Positions 1 through 7,086 of a stretch of 9,528 bases of DNA are shown in pieces (position 1 is the first letter of the stretch; every line of letters starts with the position of its first letter). Made by a program: the position numbers and the translations under genes. The stretch is from JAQUCI01 sp964553255 (GTDB lineage: Bacteria; Bacillota_I; Bacilli_A; Erysipelotrichales; Erysipelotrichaceae): assembly GCA_964553255.1 (NCBI GenBank), contig CAZKJS010000043.1:1-9528 (forward strand), read 5' to 3'. The notes beneath the pieces are model-generated. The model had not been told where the DNA came from, searched no databases, and worked only from the letters and a program-made list of their open reading frames with translations.

Positions 1-140
1 ACTCTAGTAATTAAGTCATCTTTTTATAAATCAGCATTTACTATTAGAATTCACGAACAATAATAATTTTAAAGACATTTCATTTTCATAAACTTTCATT
101 GAATGCGCGAAATTAACTAATAACGATTAACTCTATTTCA

Positions 141-179
141 ATAACATAATATACCTTTATTGGTAAGTATGATAGTTAT
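141..179. repeat. Imperfect inverted repeat downstream of the M18 aminopeptidase gene
   Basis: ATAAC (141-145) can pair with GTTAT (175-179), and ATATACC (149-155) with GGTA..TAT (162-170, two-base bulge), around a 6-nt loop. It starts about 20 nt past the stop of the leftward aminopeptidase gene, so it could be a weak end-of-operon structure. There is no clear T-run, so I do not call it a terminator. Nothing else in 1-196 is convincing: a 22-codon minus-strand frame there has no ribosome binding site. Confidence 0.3.
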
Positions 180-196
180 ATTAAATAAATATTCAG

Positions 197-1474
197 TTAC
201 ATCTTTATATTGATCGATGTTTTATAAAACTCTTTTAATGCTTGATACATAAATAGGCTATCATTAGCTCCCATTGTTTCAACTGCCGCATGCATCGCTA
301 ATTGTGGCAATCCAATATCAACAGAAGAAACACTAACATGACTTAAACTAATACCACCAAGCGTAGATCCATTTCTCATGTCAGAACGACAAGTAAAATC
401 TTGCCATTTTACTTTCGCTTTATCACAAATATCCTTAAAGGCACTTGAAGTTAAAGCATTTGTTGTATAGTTCACATGATGTTTGATGACAACACCCTCA
501 TTTAATTTGACTTTATTGGTTAAATCACTTTTCATGGCGGCATTAGGATGTAAAGCATGACCATTATCAGCGCTTACTAAGAAAGAACGACTTAAGACTG
601 GATATACATTAACTTTCATAGCTTCACAACTTCTAATGATGAAATCATTTAAGAAAGTAGAATCAGCACCATTTTGGGTTAAACTACCGATTTCTTCACT
701 ATCAAAACAACAGTATACACGATTAGTATTATCATCATCACAAGTAAGAAACGCCATTAAGGAATTATATGCACATGCTAAATTGTCTAGTCTTGGCGAA
801 ACGATAAACTCATTGTTAATGCCTACATAAGTTGCTTTAGCACGGGTATAAAGAAATAGATCATAATCACAAACTGCTTGATAATTAACATAATTAACTA
901 ATAATTCTTTGACTTGTCCTACTTTATCAGCTAAACCAATAATTGGTAATAGATCAACTTGTGGATTTAAGTTATTACGATCATTTACTTCTCTATTAGT
1001 ATGAATCGCTTGACTGGGAATGACTAATAAATCTTGGTCGATGTTAACGATCTCGCTTTTAAAGCCATCATCATCTTTGATCACAACTCTACCTGCTAAT
1101 GAAAGTGGTCGATCAAGCCAAGAATACAATATCATTCCACCATAACCATTAGTATTGAGTTTTATATAGCCATTCTCGCTTATTTCACTACCTGGTTTTA
1201 ATGAAAATCCTGGCGAATCACTGTGACTTGCGACGATGTTGAAACCCTTATTATCAGATGGATCATTAATCACACCAGCGATTATTGAAGAATCATTTCT
1301 TACAACAAAATACTTACTACCTTTTTTAATATCCCATCCATCTTTTTCACTTAATCTTTTAAATCCAGCTTTTGTAAGTAAGCTAGAAATATTAGCAACA
1401 CAATTAAAAGCAGTTGGTGAATCATCAATAAAACTCATTAAACCTTGATTAATATCATTAAAACTTAACGACAT
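197..1474 (-). CDS. apeB: M18 family aminopeptidase (aspartyl aminopeptidase type)
   Basis: Cytoplasmic di-zinc aminopeptidase that removes N-terminal residues, acidic ones in the best studied members, from peptides. The 425-aa length is typical of the ApeB-like branch. The N-terminal family signature FIDDSPTAF (residues 15-23) is present. The metal and catalytic residues are visible: SHSDSP with H84 and D86, SPRLDN with D230, the adjacent E260-E261 in FDSEEIGS, SADNGH with D303, and a late H395 in the segment IGLPQLAMHA. No signal peptide or membrane segment is seen. The ATG at 1474 follows a strong AAGGAGGA about 6 nt upstream. The gene overlaps the end of pyrG by 17 nt and its ribosome binding site lies inside pyrG, so the two are probably co-transcribed and translationally coupled. 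No promoter was seen for it alone. Substrate preference is a family inference. Confidence 0.93.
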   Translation of the reverse strand: MSLSFNDINQGLMSFIDDSPTAFNCVANISSLLTKAGFKRLSEKDGWDIKKGSKYFVVRNDSSIIAGVINDPSDNKGFNIVASHSDSPGFSLKPGSEISENGYIKLNTNGYGGMILYSWLDRPLSLAGRVVIKDDDGFKSEIVNIDQDLLVIPSQAIHTNREVNDRNNLNPQVDLLPIIGLADKVGQVKELLVNYVNYQAVCDYDLFLYTRAKATYVGINNEFIVSPRLDNLACAYNSLMAFLTCDDDNTNRVYCCFDSEEIGSLTQNGADSTFLNDFIIRSCEAMKVNVYPVLSRSFLVSADNGHALHPNAAMKSDLTNKVKLNEGVVIKHHVNYTTNALTSSAFKDICDKAKVKWQDFTCRSDMRNGSTLGGISLSHVSVSSVDIGLPQLAMHAAVETMGANDSLFMYQALKEFYKTSINIKM

Positions 1475-3080
1475 ATTCTTCCTCCTTCTTTGCTAGGGCA
1501 TTTTTTATCAACTGATAAAAAAGCGGATGAGCGTTATTGGGACGGCTTTTAAATTCTGGATGGAATTGCACAGCCACATAGAAACGCTTACTAGTTAATT
1601 CTATCGTTTCAACAATGATTTCGTCAAACGATGTACCACTAATCACTAAACCATTATCAACTAATTCTTGACGAAACTTATTATTGAACTCATAACGATG
1701 ACGATGACGTTCATTTATTACTTCTTGTTTATAAGCTTCAAACATTTTTGTCTCTTTTTTAATATAACATGGATAACTACCCAAACGCATCGTCCCACCT
1801 TTAGGAATGTTCCCTAGTTGATCAGGCATAAGATCAATGACATTGTACGGATTATTTTTGCTGAATTCTCCTGAATTAGCATTACTCATATTACATATAT
1901 TACGAGCGAATTCAATTACCGCAATTTGCATACCCAAACAGATACCTAAGAAAGGTATATCATTTTCTCTTACGTAATAGCAAGTAACGATCATGCCTTC
2001 AATACCACGTTCACCAAAGCCTCCTGGAACTATTACACCATCAATACCAGCAAGTTTACTTGCTACATTGTCATAGGTTATTGTTTCGCTATCAATCCAA
2101 ACGATTTCAACTTTTTGTTTTTGTTGAAAACCAGCATGAGCAATGGCTTCAGCAACTGAAAGATAAGCATCATGCAGTTTGACATATTTTCCTACAATAG
2201 CGATTTTCAATCCGCTTTGACTATTTTTGATATTATCAGCTAACTCTAACCAAGCACTTAAATTCGGCTCTTCACATTGTAAATTCAATTTTTGACAAAC
2301 AACACGATCAAGACCATTATCATGTAACATCAAAGGTGCTTGATAAAGTGATGGTAAAGTGATGTTTTCAATAACACAATCACTGTTTATGTTACTAAAC
2401 ATGGCTATCTTTTCAATGATATCTTTATTAAGTTTTTGATCACTGCGAGCAATTATGATATCAGGATTTAAACCCATTGATTGCATTTCTTTAACCGAAT
2501 GTTGGGTTGGTTTAGATTTATGTTCTTGCGTAAATGGTAAGTAAGGAATGAGGGTTACATGGATAAAAAGACAATTCGTCCTTCCCACTTCAATTGCGGT
2601 TTGACGAATTGCCTCGATAAATGGTTGACTTTCAATATCACCAATAGTGCCTCCAACTTCGGTTATTAAAACATCAGGATTACTAACCTTTGTAGCTTTA
2701 GTTAAATGTTCTTTTATCTCGTTAGTTATATGGGGAATAATCTGAACTGTTTGCCCAAGATATTCGCCCTTACGTTCTTTGTTTAATACATTCCAATAAA
2801 CACGACCGCTTGTCAAATTTGAGTATTGATGAAGATTTTCATCAATGAAGCGCTCGTAATGTCCTAAATCTAGATCCGTTTCAGCACCATCATCTGTGAC
2901 AAAAACCTCACCATGTTGATATGGACTCATTGTCCCTGGATCAACGTTCATGTAGGGATCAAACTTCAATGCTGCAACCTTGATCCCTGATGCTTTTAAA
3001 AGACAACCGAGCGAAGCTGCAGTTATACCTTTTCCTAAACCAGAAACAACGCCTCCGGTCACAAAGATGTATTTAGTCAT
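1458..3080 (-). CDS. pyrG: CTP synthase
   Basis: Makes CTP from UTP, ATP and glutamine, the last step of pyrimidine nucleotide synthesis, in the cytoplasm. It is full length at 540 aa. The N-terminal synthetase domain (about 1-270) starts with the nucleotide-binding GGVVSGLGKG (residues 9-18) and has the conserved EVGGTIGDIE (141-150). The C-terminal class I glutamine amidotransferase domain (about 290-535) has VPGGFGERG (351-359), the nucleophile C381 in LGICLGMQ, and the H507/E509 pair in QFHPEF. The ATG at 3080 is preceded by AAAGGGGGA, with about 10 nt between the G-run and the start. The leader contains a 17-nt palindrome (3104-3120) that may be regulatory. I do not see the GC-rich terminator-type attenuator known for Bacillus subtilis pyrG. 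The 3' end overlaps the aminopeptidase gene. Confidence 0.98.
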   Translation of the reverse strand: MTKYIFVTGGVVSGLGKGITAASLGCLLKASGIKVAALKFDPYMNVDPGTMSPYQHGEVFVTDDGAETDLDLGHYERFIDENLHQYSNLTSGRVYWNVLNKERKGEYLGQTVQIIPHITNEIKEHLTKATKVSNPDVLITEVGGTIGDIESQPFIEAIRQTAIEVGRTNCLFIHVTLIPYLPFTQEHKSKPTQHSVKEMQSMGLNPDIIIARSDQKLNKDIIEKIAMFSNINSDCVIENITLPSLYQAPLMLHDNGLDRVVCQKLNLQCEEPNLSAWLELADNIKNSQSGLKIAIVGKYVKLHDAYLSVAEAIAHAGFQQKQKVEIVWIDSETITYDNVASKLAGIDGVIVPGGFGERGIEGMIVTCYYVRENDIPFLGICLGMQIAVIEFARNICNMSNANSGEFSKNNPYNVIDLMPDQLGNIPKGGTMRLGSYPCYIKKETKMFEAYKQEVINERHRHRYEFNNKFRQELVDNGLVISGTSFDEIIVETIELTSKRFYVAVQFHPEFKSRPNNAHPLFYQLIKNALAKKEEEYVVKF

Positions 3081-3103
3081 ATATTTAAATCCCCCTTTAA
3101 ATA

Positions 3104-3120
3104 ACAGTCATGATGACTGT
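3104..3120 (-). promoter_or_regulatory. Palindrome in the pyrG leader
   Basis: On the minus strand ACAGTCATCATGACTGT is a near-perfect palindrome (7-bp arms, 3-nt centre). It ends 23 nt before the pyrG start codon and 8 nt before the G-run of its ribosome binding site. No T-run follows, so it is not an intrinsic terminator. It could be a protein operator, or an RNA hairpin that affects translation start. No known regulator can be named from it. Confidence 0.45.
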
Positions 3121-3158
3121 GCTATGCGTTTTTGGATACTAACTCGCTAAAATATAAT

Positions 3159-3190
3159 ATTAAAAGTAACACACCTATAATAAATGTCAA
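3159..3190 (-). promoter_or_regulatory. Possible pyrG promoter
   Basis: A perfect minus-strand TTGACA (3190 to 3185) lies between the uppP terminator and pyrG. The best -10 downstream is TTTAAT (3164 to 3159), five of six consensus bases, but the spacing is 20 nt. TACTTT at 16 nt spacing is a poorer match. The location fits, because pyrG needs a promoter after the uppP terminator, but the -10 choice is uncertain. Confidence 0.35.
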
Positions 3191-3224
3191 TAACGAATTA
3201 CGATTTATTGAAAGATAGTCATCA

Positions 3225-3256
3225 AATAAAAAGATAGTCAGTAATAACTATCTTTT
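3225..3256 (-). terminator. Intrinsic terminator of uppP
   Basis: Minus strand AAAAGATAGT (3256-3247), an 8-nt loop, then ACTATCTTTT (3238-3229) running into TTATTTG. The 10-bp stem starts 6 nt past the uppP stop codon. The stem is AT-rich but has a T-rich tail. A second copy of the arm sequence AAAGATAGTCA lies just beyond it at 3211-3221 (19-nt spacing from the copy at 3230-3240), so an alternative longer-loop pairing is possible. Confidence 0.65.
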
Positions 3257-3262
3257 AACTAT

Positions 3263-4090
3263 TTATCGAAGTAGAAAGAAATAAGCGATGACAATTAGAC
3301 CTAAAATAATACGATAGTATCCAAAGAGCTTAAAATCATGACGCTTAACATAATCAAGCAAGAAGCGAATAACAATGATTGAACCAACAAATGCGACAAT
3401 CATTCCCATAGCTAATATGATTAATTCATTTGAAGTAAAGTTCCATCCAAACTTCAACATTTTTATAAGACTTGCTCCTGCCATTGCTGGAACAGCTAGA
3501 AAAAACGAAAATTCAGCAGCCGTAAAGCGATTAACCCCAAGCAACATAGCACCAATTATTGTTGAGCCACTACGTGATGTACCTGGAACTAAAGCTAGCA
3601 TTTGAAAACAGCCAATCTTTAAAGCATCAAAGTAGCTCATATCAGCTATATCATTTACTTTCGCAATTTTCTTCTTATTAAAATGTTCAATAACGATAAA
3701 AGCAACACCATAAGTAATTAATGCAATAGCGATTACAATCACACTATTATAAAATAAATTATCAATTACATCATCAAACAATACACCAACAATGCCAGCT
3801 GGGATTGAGCCAATTATAACTTTAACCCATATATTATATATGCGATTTCTTTCAGTTGGTGTATGAAGTCTACTGAAAGGATTCAATTTCTTAAAATATA
3901 ACACAACAACCGCCATGATCGAGCCAAGTTGAATTAAGACAAGAAACACTTCTTTAAATTCAGCAGAAACCTGTAAAGGAACTAGTCCATCAAACAACAA
4001 CATATGGCCCGTACTACTTATTGGTAACCATTCAGTGATACTTTGAATAATACCAAGCAAGATAACCTTTAGCATTTCTAATAATTCCAT
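3263..4090 (-). CDS. uppP: Undecaprenyl-diphosphatase (UppP/BacA family)
   Basis: Integral membrane enzyme that dephosphorylates undecaprenyl pyrophosphate to recycle the lipid carrier for peptidoglycan and other wall polymers. Overproduction gives bacitracin resistance in other bacteria. The 275-aa length is normal. Family motif one is near the N-terminus: QSITEWLPISSTGH, with Q16-x3-E20, the S25/S26 pair and H29. The second motif PGTSRSGSTI (169-178) contains R173. About eight hydrophobic membrane segments run through the protein (for example 92-109, 116-135, 192-210, 222-245 and 255-274). The ATG at 4090 has only a weak AAGAG upstream. It diverges from acyP across a 68-bp gap and ends in its own terminator. 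Its presence shows that the host makes a cell wall. Confidence 0.96.
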   Translation of the reverse strand: MELLEMLKVILLGIIQSITEWLPISSTGHMLLFDGLVPLQVSAEFKEVFLVLIQLGSIMAVVVLYFKKLNPFSRLHTPTERNRIYNIWVKVIIGSIPAGIVGVLFDDVIDNLFYNSVIVIAIALITYGVAFIVIEHFNKKKIAKVNDIADMSYFDALKIGCFQMLALVPGTSRSGSTIIGAMLLGVNRFTAAEFSFFLAVPAMAGASLIKMLKFGWNFTSNELIILAMGMIVAFVGSIIVIRFLLDYVKRHDFKLFGYYRIILGLIVIAYFFLLR

Positions 4091-4122
4091 TTGTTTACTC
4101 TTTTCTATATAAATTTAAACCA

Positions 4123-4152
4123 TTGTCTAAACTACAAACAATATTGTATCAT
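4123..4152 (+). promoter_or_regulatory. Promoter of acyP, probably giving a leaderless transcript
   Basis: TTGTCT (4123-4128, four of six -35 bases), an 18-nt spacer and TATCAT (4147-4152, five of six -10 bases). A start site about 7 nt after the -10 would fall on the ATG at 4159. No Shine-Dalgarno sequence precedes that ATG, which fits a leaderless message. The same 68-bp gap must also hold the uppP promoter in the other direction, which I could not place with confidence. Confidence 0.45.
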
Positions 4153-4158
4153 AATATC

Positions 4159-4425
4159 ATGAAAAGATATTACATAGTTTTCACTGGCAGAGTTCAAAAT
4201 GTCGGCTTTCGCAATACTGTAAAAATGCTCGCTGATAAACTTAATCTAAGTGGATGGGTAAGAAACATGGTTAATGGTAATGTGGAAATGGAAATAGAGG
4301 GCAATGATGAAAATATTGCACTTCTTTTACGCAGACTCCAAACTAGGGTCAGTTGGATAAAGATCACTGATTATGCTCAAAAAGAAATTGCTTTAAAACA
4401 TGACAACAGCTTCTTGATCATTTAA
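4159..4425 (+). CDS. acyP: Acylphosphatase
   Basis: Small cytoplasmic enzyme that hydrolyses the carboxyl-phosphate bond of acylphosphates. Its physiological role in bacteria is not settled. From the ATG at 4159 it has 88 aa, the usual family size of about 90. The signature is clear: GRVQNVGFR (residues 10-18), with phosphate-binding R18, and GWVRN (32-36), with catalytic N36. Most members have G where N14 stands (VQGVGFR). An upstream in-frame TTG at 4123 would add 12 residues unrelated to the family and would overlap the promoter, so I prefer the ATG. It is the only rightward gene seen. Its last 8 nt overlap tail to tail with the membrane protein gene at 4418, and no terminator separates the two. 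Confidence 0.93.
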   Translation: MKRYYIVFTGRVQNVGFRNTVKMLADKLNLSGWVRNMVNGNVEMEIEGNDENIALLLRRLQTRVSWIKITDYAQKEIALKHDNSFLII

Positions 4426-5473
4426 TCTTACCAACATAAAAACCTTTATCCAAAGCAGCAACATAATTATCTTTGTTTAAATGAATCGACCAAACTTGGC
4501 CGTTTTTTGGTAATTCGAAGTATGATAATGTATCTAGATCATCACTTAACTTAAAGAAACTGCTTGTCTTTACATAGGTTAATATATAGATGTCTTGTTT
4601 ATAATTAACTAATCTTTTAATAGCCGTATTTTGCCATACACTTATAATGCTTAACAAACCAGAGTTAATATCATATTTAAACAGCTTATTCTCAGTCGCG
4701 ATTATTAAGTTATTGTGCGCATAGACTATATCGTTGATCAAAATTGCTTTATCATCATAGATGAATTTATCATTTAATTCGATAATGTTATCTAAACACC
4801 TTTGATAGATAAAATATTGTTCTTCTTTAGCGTAAATAATGTTATCTTGATCAATATAAACAAGCTTATCAAAAGTGAAATCAAGTTTAATGATATTGTG
4901 ATTTGTGTTTGAAGTTATAACATTTAAATATGAACTATCATTATTTTGCTTTACGGCAATTACTTTGTTGTTGATACTATAAAGGCGTGTATACTCTTCA
5001 TAATCAATAATATTGATACTTGAATCATTTAAGTCAAAGACTGATAAATTACCTAACATATTGATGAAAACCACAGTATCATCAATATAATATGATATTT
5101 TTGCTTCAATATCTGCAATCTTAGTTTGTTTATTATGCTTTAGATCAACAGCGATAATGCTTTGATTTATTAGTTTATCTTGATCGTAATTTTTTATACT
5201 GTAGTAAATCATGTTATCTTCTATCGTTAGGATTTCTTGTGAATCACCACCAGCAACATCACTACTTAAAGTTGTAAAATCATAATCATGATAGCCATAG
5301 TCAATTCTATTAAAACTTGAAAGAGCAAATACTGTGATAATTGTTATTGCCGCAAAAGCTATCATTATCTTTTTTAGGTTATCTGATTTCTTTTCTTTAA
5401 AACGATATGATGGTATTTTAACTTGTTGATTGATCATCTCTTGATAGCGACGACGAAAATTATTCAAAGTCAT
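4418..5473 (-). CDS. Single-pass membrane protein with propeller-like outer domain, probable anti-sigma factor
   Basis: Not recognised as a named family. The 351-aa protein has a basic N-terminal segment of about 33 residues (RRRYQ, KEKK), one membrane helix at about 35-53 (KIMIAFAAITIITVFALSS) and a roughly 300-residue C-terminal part, predicted to face outward. That part is built of recurring short beta-strand units (around 85-110, 125-150, 165-186, 205-225, 245-270, 290-308 and 330-350), suggesting a beta-propeller. The start at 5473 has AAGGAGGATT just upstream and overlaps the end of the ECF sigma gene by 14 nt. That arrangement is typical of sigma/anti-sigma pairs and is the main reason for the call. 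No zinc anti-sigma motif (H-x3-C-x2-C) is seen, so any sigma binding would use an unusual N-terminal segment. The stop is TGA. The mRNA has no visible terminator before it runs antisense to acyP. Confidence 0.6.
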   Translation of the reverse strand: MTLNNFRRRYQEMINQQVKIPSYRFKEKKSDNLKKIMIAFAAITIITVFALSSFNRIDYGYHDYDFTTLSSDVAGGDSQEILTIEDNMIYYSIKNYDQDKLINQSIIAVDLKHNKQTKIADIEAKISYYIDDTVVFINMLGNLSVFDLNDSSINIIDYEEYTRLYSINNKVIAVKQNNDSSYLNVITSNTNHNIIKLDFTFDKLVYIDQDNIIYAKEEQYFIYQRCLDNIIELNDKFIYDDKAILINDIVYAHNNLIIATENKLFKYDINSGLLSIISVWQNTAIKRLVNYKQDIYILTYVKTSSFFKLSDDLDTLSYFELPKNGQVWSIHLNKDNYVAALDKGFYVGKIK

Positions 5474-5951
5474 AATCCTCCTTCATCTTTTGTTTCAACA
5501 TTGCTCTAGCTCGATGCAGTGCTGATGAAATAGTTGATTCATTCTTATTTATGATCGTAGCAATTTCTTTGATTGAAAGCTCTTCATAGTAATACAAATG
5601 AATCAAGGTTCGATACTTAGCTGGTAACTCATTTACGGCATATTCCAGTTCACCATAATCATCTTCATGCACTTCATAAACATCCATATATTCTAAACAA
5701 TCAACATTGCGATACCATTTATTTTGCCAATGTTTGCGACATTTATTAAATGTTACTTTCATTAACCATCTTTTTAAATGAAGTTCAGAATTAAACTTAG
5801 GTTTTACACTATATAACAGATAAAAAACATCTTGGCATATGTCTTCTGTTCCATATCCTGAAGCCATGTAAACATATGCAAAGCGATAGACATGTGGATA
5901 ATATTTTTCAATTATCGCTTCATAGTCTGTTATGACATAACTACTTTCCAT
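5460..5951 (-). CDS. ECF-type RNA polymerase sigma factor (sigma-70 family)
   Basis: 163-aa alternative sigma factor that would direct RNA polymerase to a small target regulon. Region 2 covers about 12-78, with the characteristic TEDICQDVFYLLY (35-47) and RWLMKVTFNKCRKHW (61-75). Region 4 covers about 103-156, with the helix-turn-helix SIKEIATIINKNESTISSAL (126-145) followed by HRARAMLKQ. There is no region 1.1 or 3, as expected for ECF factors. The ATG at 5951 has AGGAG about 6 nt upstream. It starts 15 nt after the protease gene and overlaps the next gene by 14 nt, so the three form an operon. Which promoters it recognises cannot be read here. The visible operon promoter looks like a housekeeping one, not a typical ECF autoregulated site. 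Confidence 0.92.
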   Translation of the reverse strand: MESSYVITDYEAIIEKYYPHVYRFAYVYMASGYGTEDICQDVFYLLYSVKPKFNSELHLKRWLMKVTFNKCRKHWQNKWYRNVDCLEYMDVYEVHEDDYGELEYAVNELPAKYRTLIHLYYYEELSIKEIATIINKNESTISSALHRARAMLKQKMKEDYDFE

Positions 5952-5966
5952 TCTTTTCTCCTATTA

Positions 5967-6863
5967 CTAATTTATAACGATTGAACTACCCCATTGATAG
6001 GTATAACCTCCATATGATACAAAAGATAATACTGCTGAAGTTGTTGTGATCACATTTACACTTGAACTACTATACGGATCCATTAGTTTATACATCGCAT
6101 TATTATTACCACTTGTTAGATAATAAACGCCTTTGATAACAACCATGTGGCTTGCGCCATTTGCTCTATTACATTGAGCAATAATTGGTCTATTATTACC
6201 AATGTGTGTTAATGCTTGGTTAAAACCTAATTGATATTGATAAAGTTGGTTACTGATTCCATATATGTTACTTAGATAATTTGAAACTGAGTTTAACGAT
6301 GCTAGTCCACTATTATTAGTAGTAGCAACAACACTTGCTGTTGAAGTATTATTACCTTTAAAACTAATAACTGCTGCCATACTTGCTGCCCAACAATCTT
6401 GACTTGTATTCATACCACGTTGTGGTAAGTTAGCAACTTCACTCCCATAATCACGTCTTATAAAGTTATCATGACTTTCAGTTTTTTGAAAGTTATCAAC
6501 CAATATTGTCTTATTTTTAAGCTTCATCATTATTTTATCTTGATAAAACCATATTTCAAATTCATCACTTACATCAACATGTTTACTTATCGCTGTTGCG
6601 AAATATTCACCTACTGAGTAAGTATTGTTGTGCTTAAAGATAAAGCCTTCAAGCACTCCTTCTTTATAAAGTGCAAAAAGTTGATAGTAATTAATATCAT
6701 TTGACATATGATGATAAGCAATCGGTTTTATATGATAATTGTATCCATACTCATACAGATCAACATGAGGTAGTACCTCATGTATCATATAAGATATTTC
6801 GTTATCTTGAACTGGATTTATCAAAATACTGATAGCTATAATCAAGGTTGTAATTAGCTTCAT
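5967..6863 (-). CDS. Secreted papain-fold cysteine protease (C39-like/C70-like)
   Basis: 298-aa exported protein. Residues 1-18 form a signal peptide (MKLITTLIIAISILINPV). Residues 20-145 are a domain I do not recognise, possibly a propeptide or inhibitor. The catalytic papain-like domain is about 146-298. It has Q155-D-C157-W-A-A-S, with Gln as oxyanion-hole residue and Cys as nucleophile, H239 in GASHMVVIKG, and D262 in LMDPY. This is the Q-x-C-W-A-A-S type of the Peptidase_C39_2 and AvrRpt2/C70 groups. No ABC transporter is nearby, so it is not a C39 bacteriocin-processing domain. There is no LPxTG or binding domain. The ATG at 6863 follows TAGGAGGAATTTT. It is the first gene of the operon with the sigma and membrane genes. 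The substrate is unknown: it could act outside the cell or on the neighbouring membrane protein. Confidence 0.85.
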   Translation of the reverse strand: MKLITTLIIAISILINPVQDNEISYMIHEVLPHVDLYEYGYNYHIKPIAYHHMSNDINYYQLFALYKEGVLEGFIFKHNNTYSVGEYFATAISKHVDVSDEFEIWFYQDKIMMKLKNKTILVDNFQKTESHDNFIRRDYGSEVANLPQRGMNTSQDCWAASMAAVISFKGNNTSTASVVATTNNSGLASLNSVSNYLSNIYGISNQLYQYQLGFNQALTHIGNNRPIIAQCNRANGASHMVVIKGVYYLTSGNNNAMYKLMDPYSSSSVNVITTTSAVLSFVSYGGYTYQWGSSIVIN

Positions 6864-6891
6864 AAAATTCCTCCTACATATATATACCGAC

Positions 6892-6919
6892 TTTATAGGA
6901 AATATCTTAAAATTTACAA
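6892..6919 (-). promoter_or_regulatory. Sigma-A-type promoter of the protease-sigma-membrane protein operon
   Basis: Minus-strand TTGTAA (6919 to 6914, four of six), a 16-nt spacer and TATAAA (6897 to 6892, five of six). Transcription would start near 6885, giving a leader of about 20 nt before the GGAGG and ATG at 6863. The -35 element overlaps the end of the T-run of the preceding terminator. No ECF-type promoter with plausible spacing was found in the leader. Confidence 0.55.
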
Positions 6920-6940
6920 AAAAAAACAGTTTCTACTGTT
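6918..6940 (-). terminator. Intrinsic terminator after the tRNA/tmRNA 3' end
   Basis: Minus strand AACAGT, loop AGAA, ACTGTT, then a run of T (6924 to 6918). The short 6-bp stem sits 9 nt after the CCA-like end at 6950. This is the usual place for the terminator of a tRNA or tmRNA gene, which supports the view that the sequence just left of the att core is the original host flank. Confidence 0.6.
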
Positions 6941-6949
6941 AAAGTTAAA

Positions 6950-6966
6950 TGGTGGAGGTTGACGGG
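6950..6966 (-). other. Prophage attachment half-site: duplicated 3' end of a tRNA or tmRNA gene
   Basis: Minus strand CCCGTCAACCTCCACCA reads as the 3' half of a T-stem (CCGTC), the 3' half of an acceptor stem (AACCTCC), discriminator A and CCA. Directly upstream, where a T-loop (TTCRANY) is required, the sequence is instead GAGTAAAGC, and no tRNA body is found. A terminator follows. Phage-type genes begin on the right and host genes on the left. Together this is what remains at the integrase-distal end of a prophage inserted in a tRNA/tmRNA gene. The core could be a few bases longer or shorter. The full gene should be at the other prophage end, outside the window. A decayed tRNA is the alternative. 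Confidence 0.6.
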
Positions 6967-7086
6967 CTTTACTCATACCCTTTTTAGTATATAAAACTAC
7001 CTATTTAAGCGCTTTTTTGAACGTTATTTCATACTTTTATATACATTTATCAAAAAAGTATTACGATTTTATTACGCTTAAATTCA

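Noticed and set aside
1..196. Small leftward peptide frame of 22 codons beginning near 102
   Set aside because: No ribosome binding site, and no basis beyond chance in AT-rich DNA.
636..830. Rightward 64-codon open frame
   Set aside because: Lies wholly inside the M18 aminopeptidase gene on the other strand, with no ribosome binding site or recognisable motif.
1236..1448. Rightward 70-codon open frame
   Set aside because: Antisense shadow of the N-terminal part of the aminopeptidase gene.
3375..3605. Rightward 76-codon open frame
   Set aside because: Antisense shadow of uppP, whose motifs are intact.
5967..6863. Bacteriocin export peptidase (C39 ABC transporter type)
   Set aside because: There is a signal peptide and the Q-D-C-W-A-A-S motif but no ABC transporter domain or adjacent transporter or precursor peptide gene.
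6864..6919. ECF-type autoregulatory promoter before the protease operon
   Set aside because: TGTAAA and TCGGTA elements exist but their spacing (about 23 nt) does not fit ECF promoters. The sigma-A-like pair fits better.
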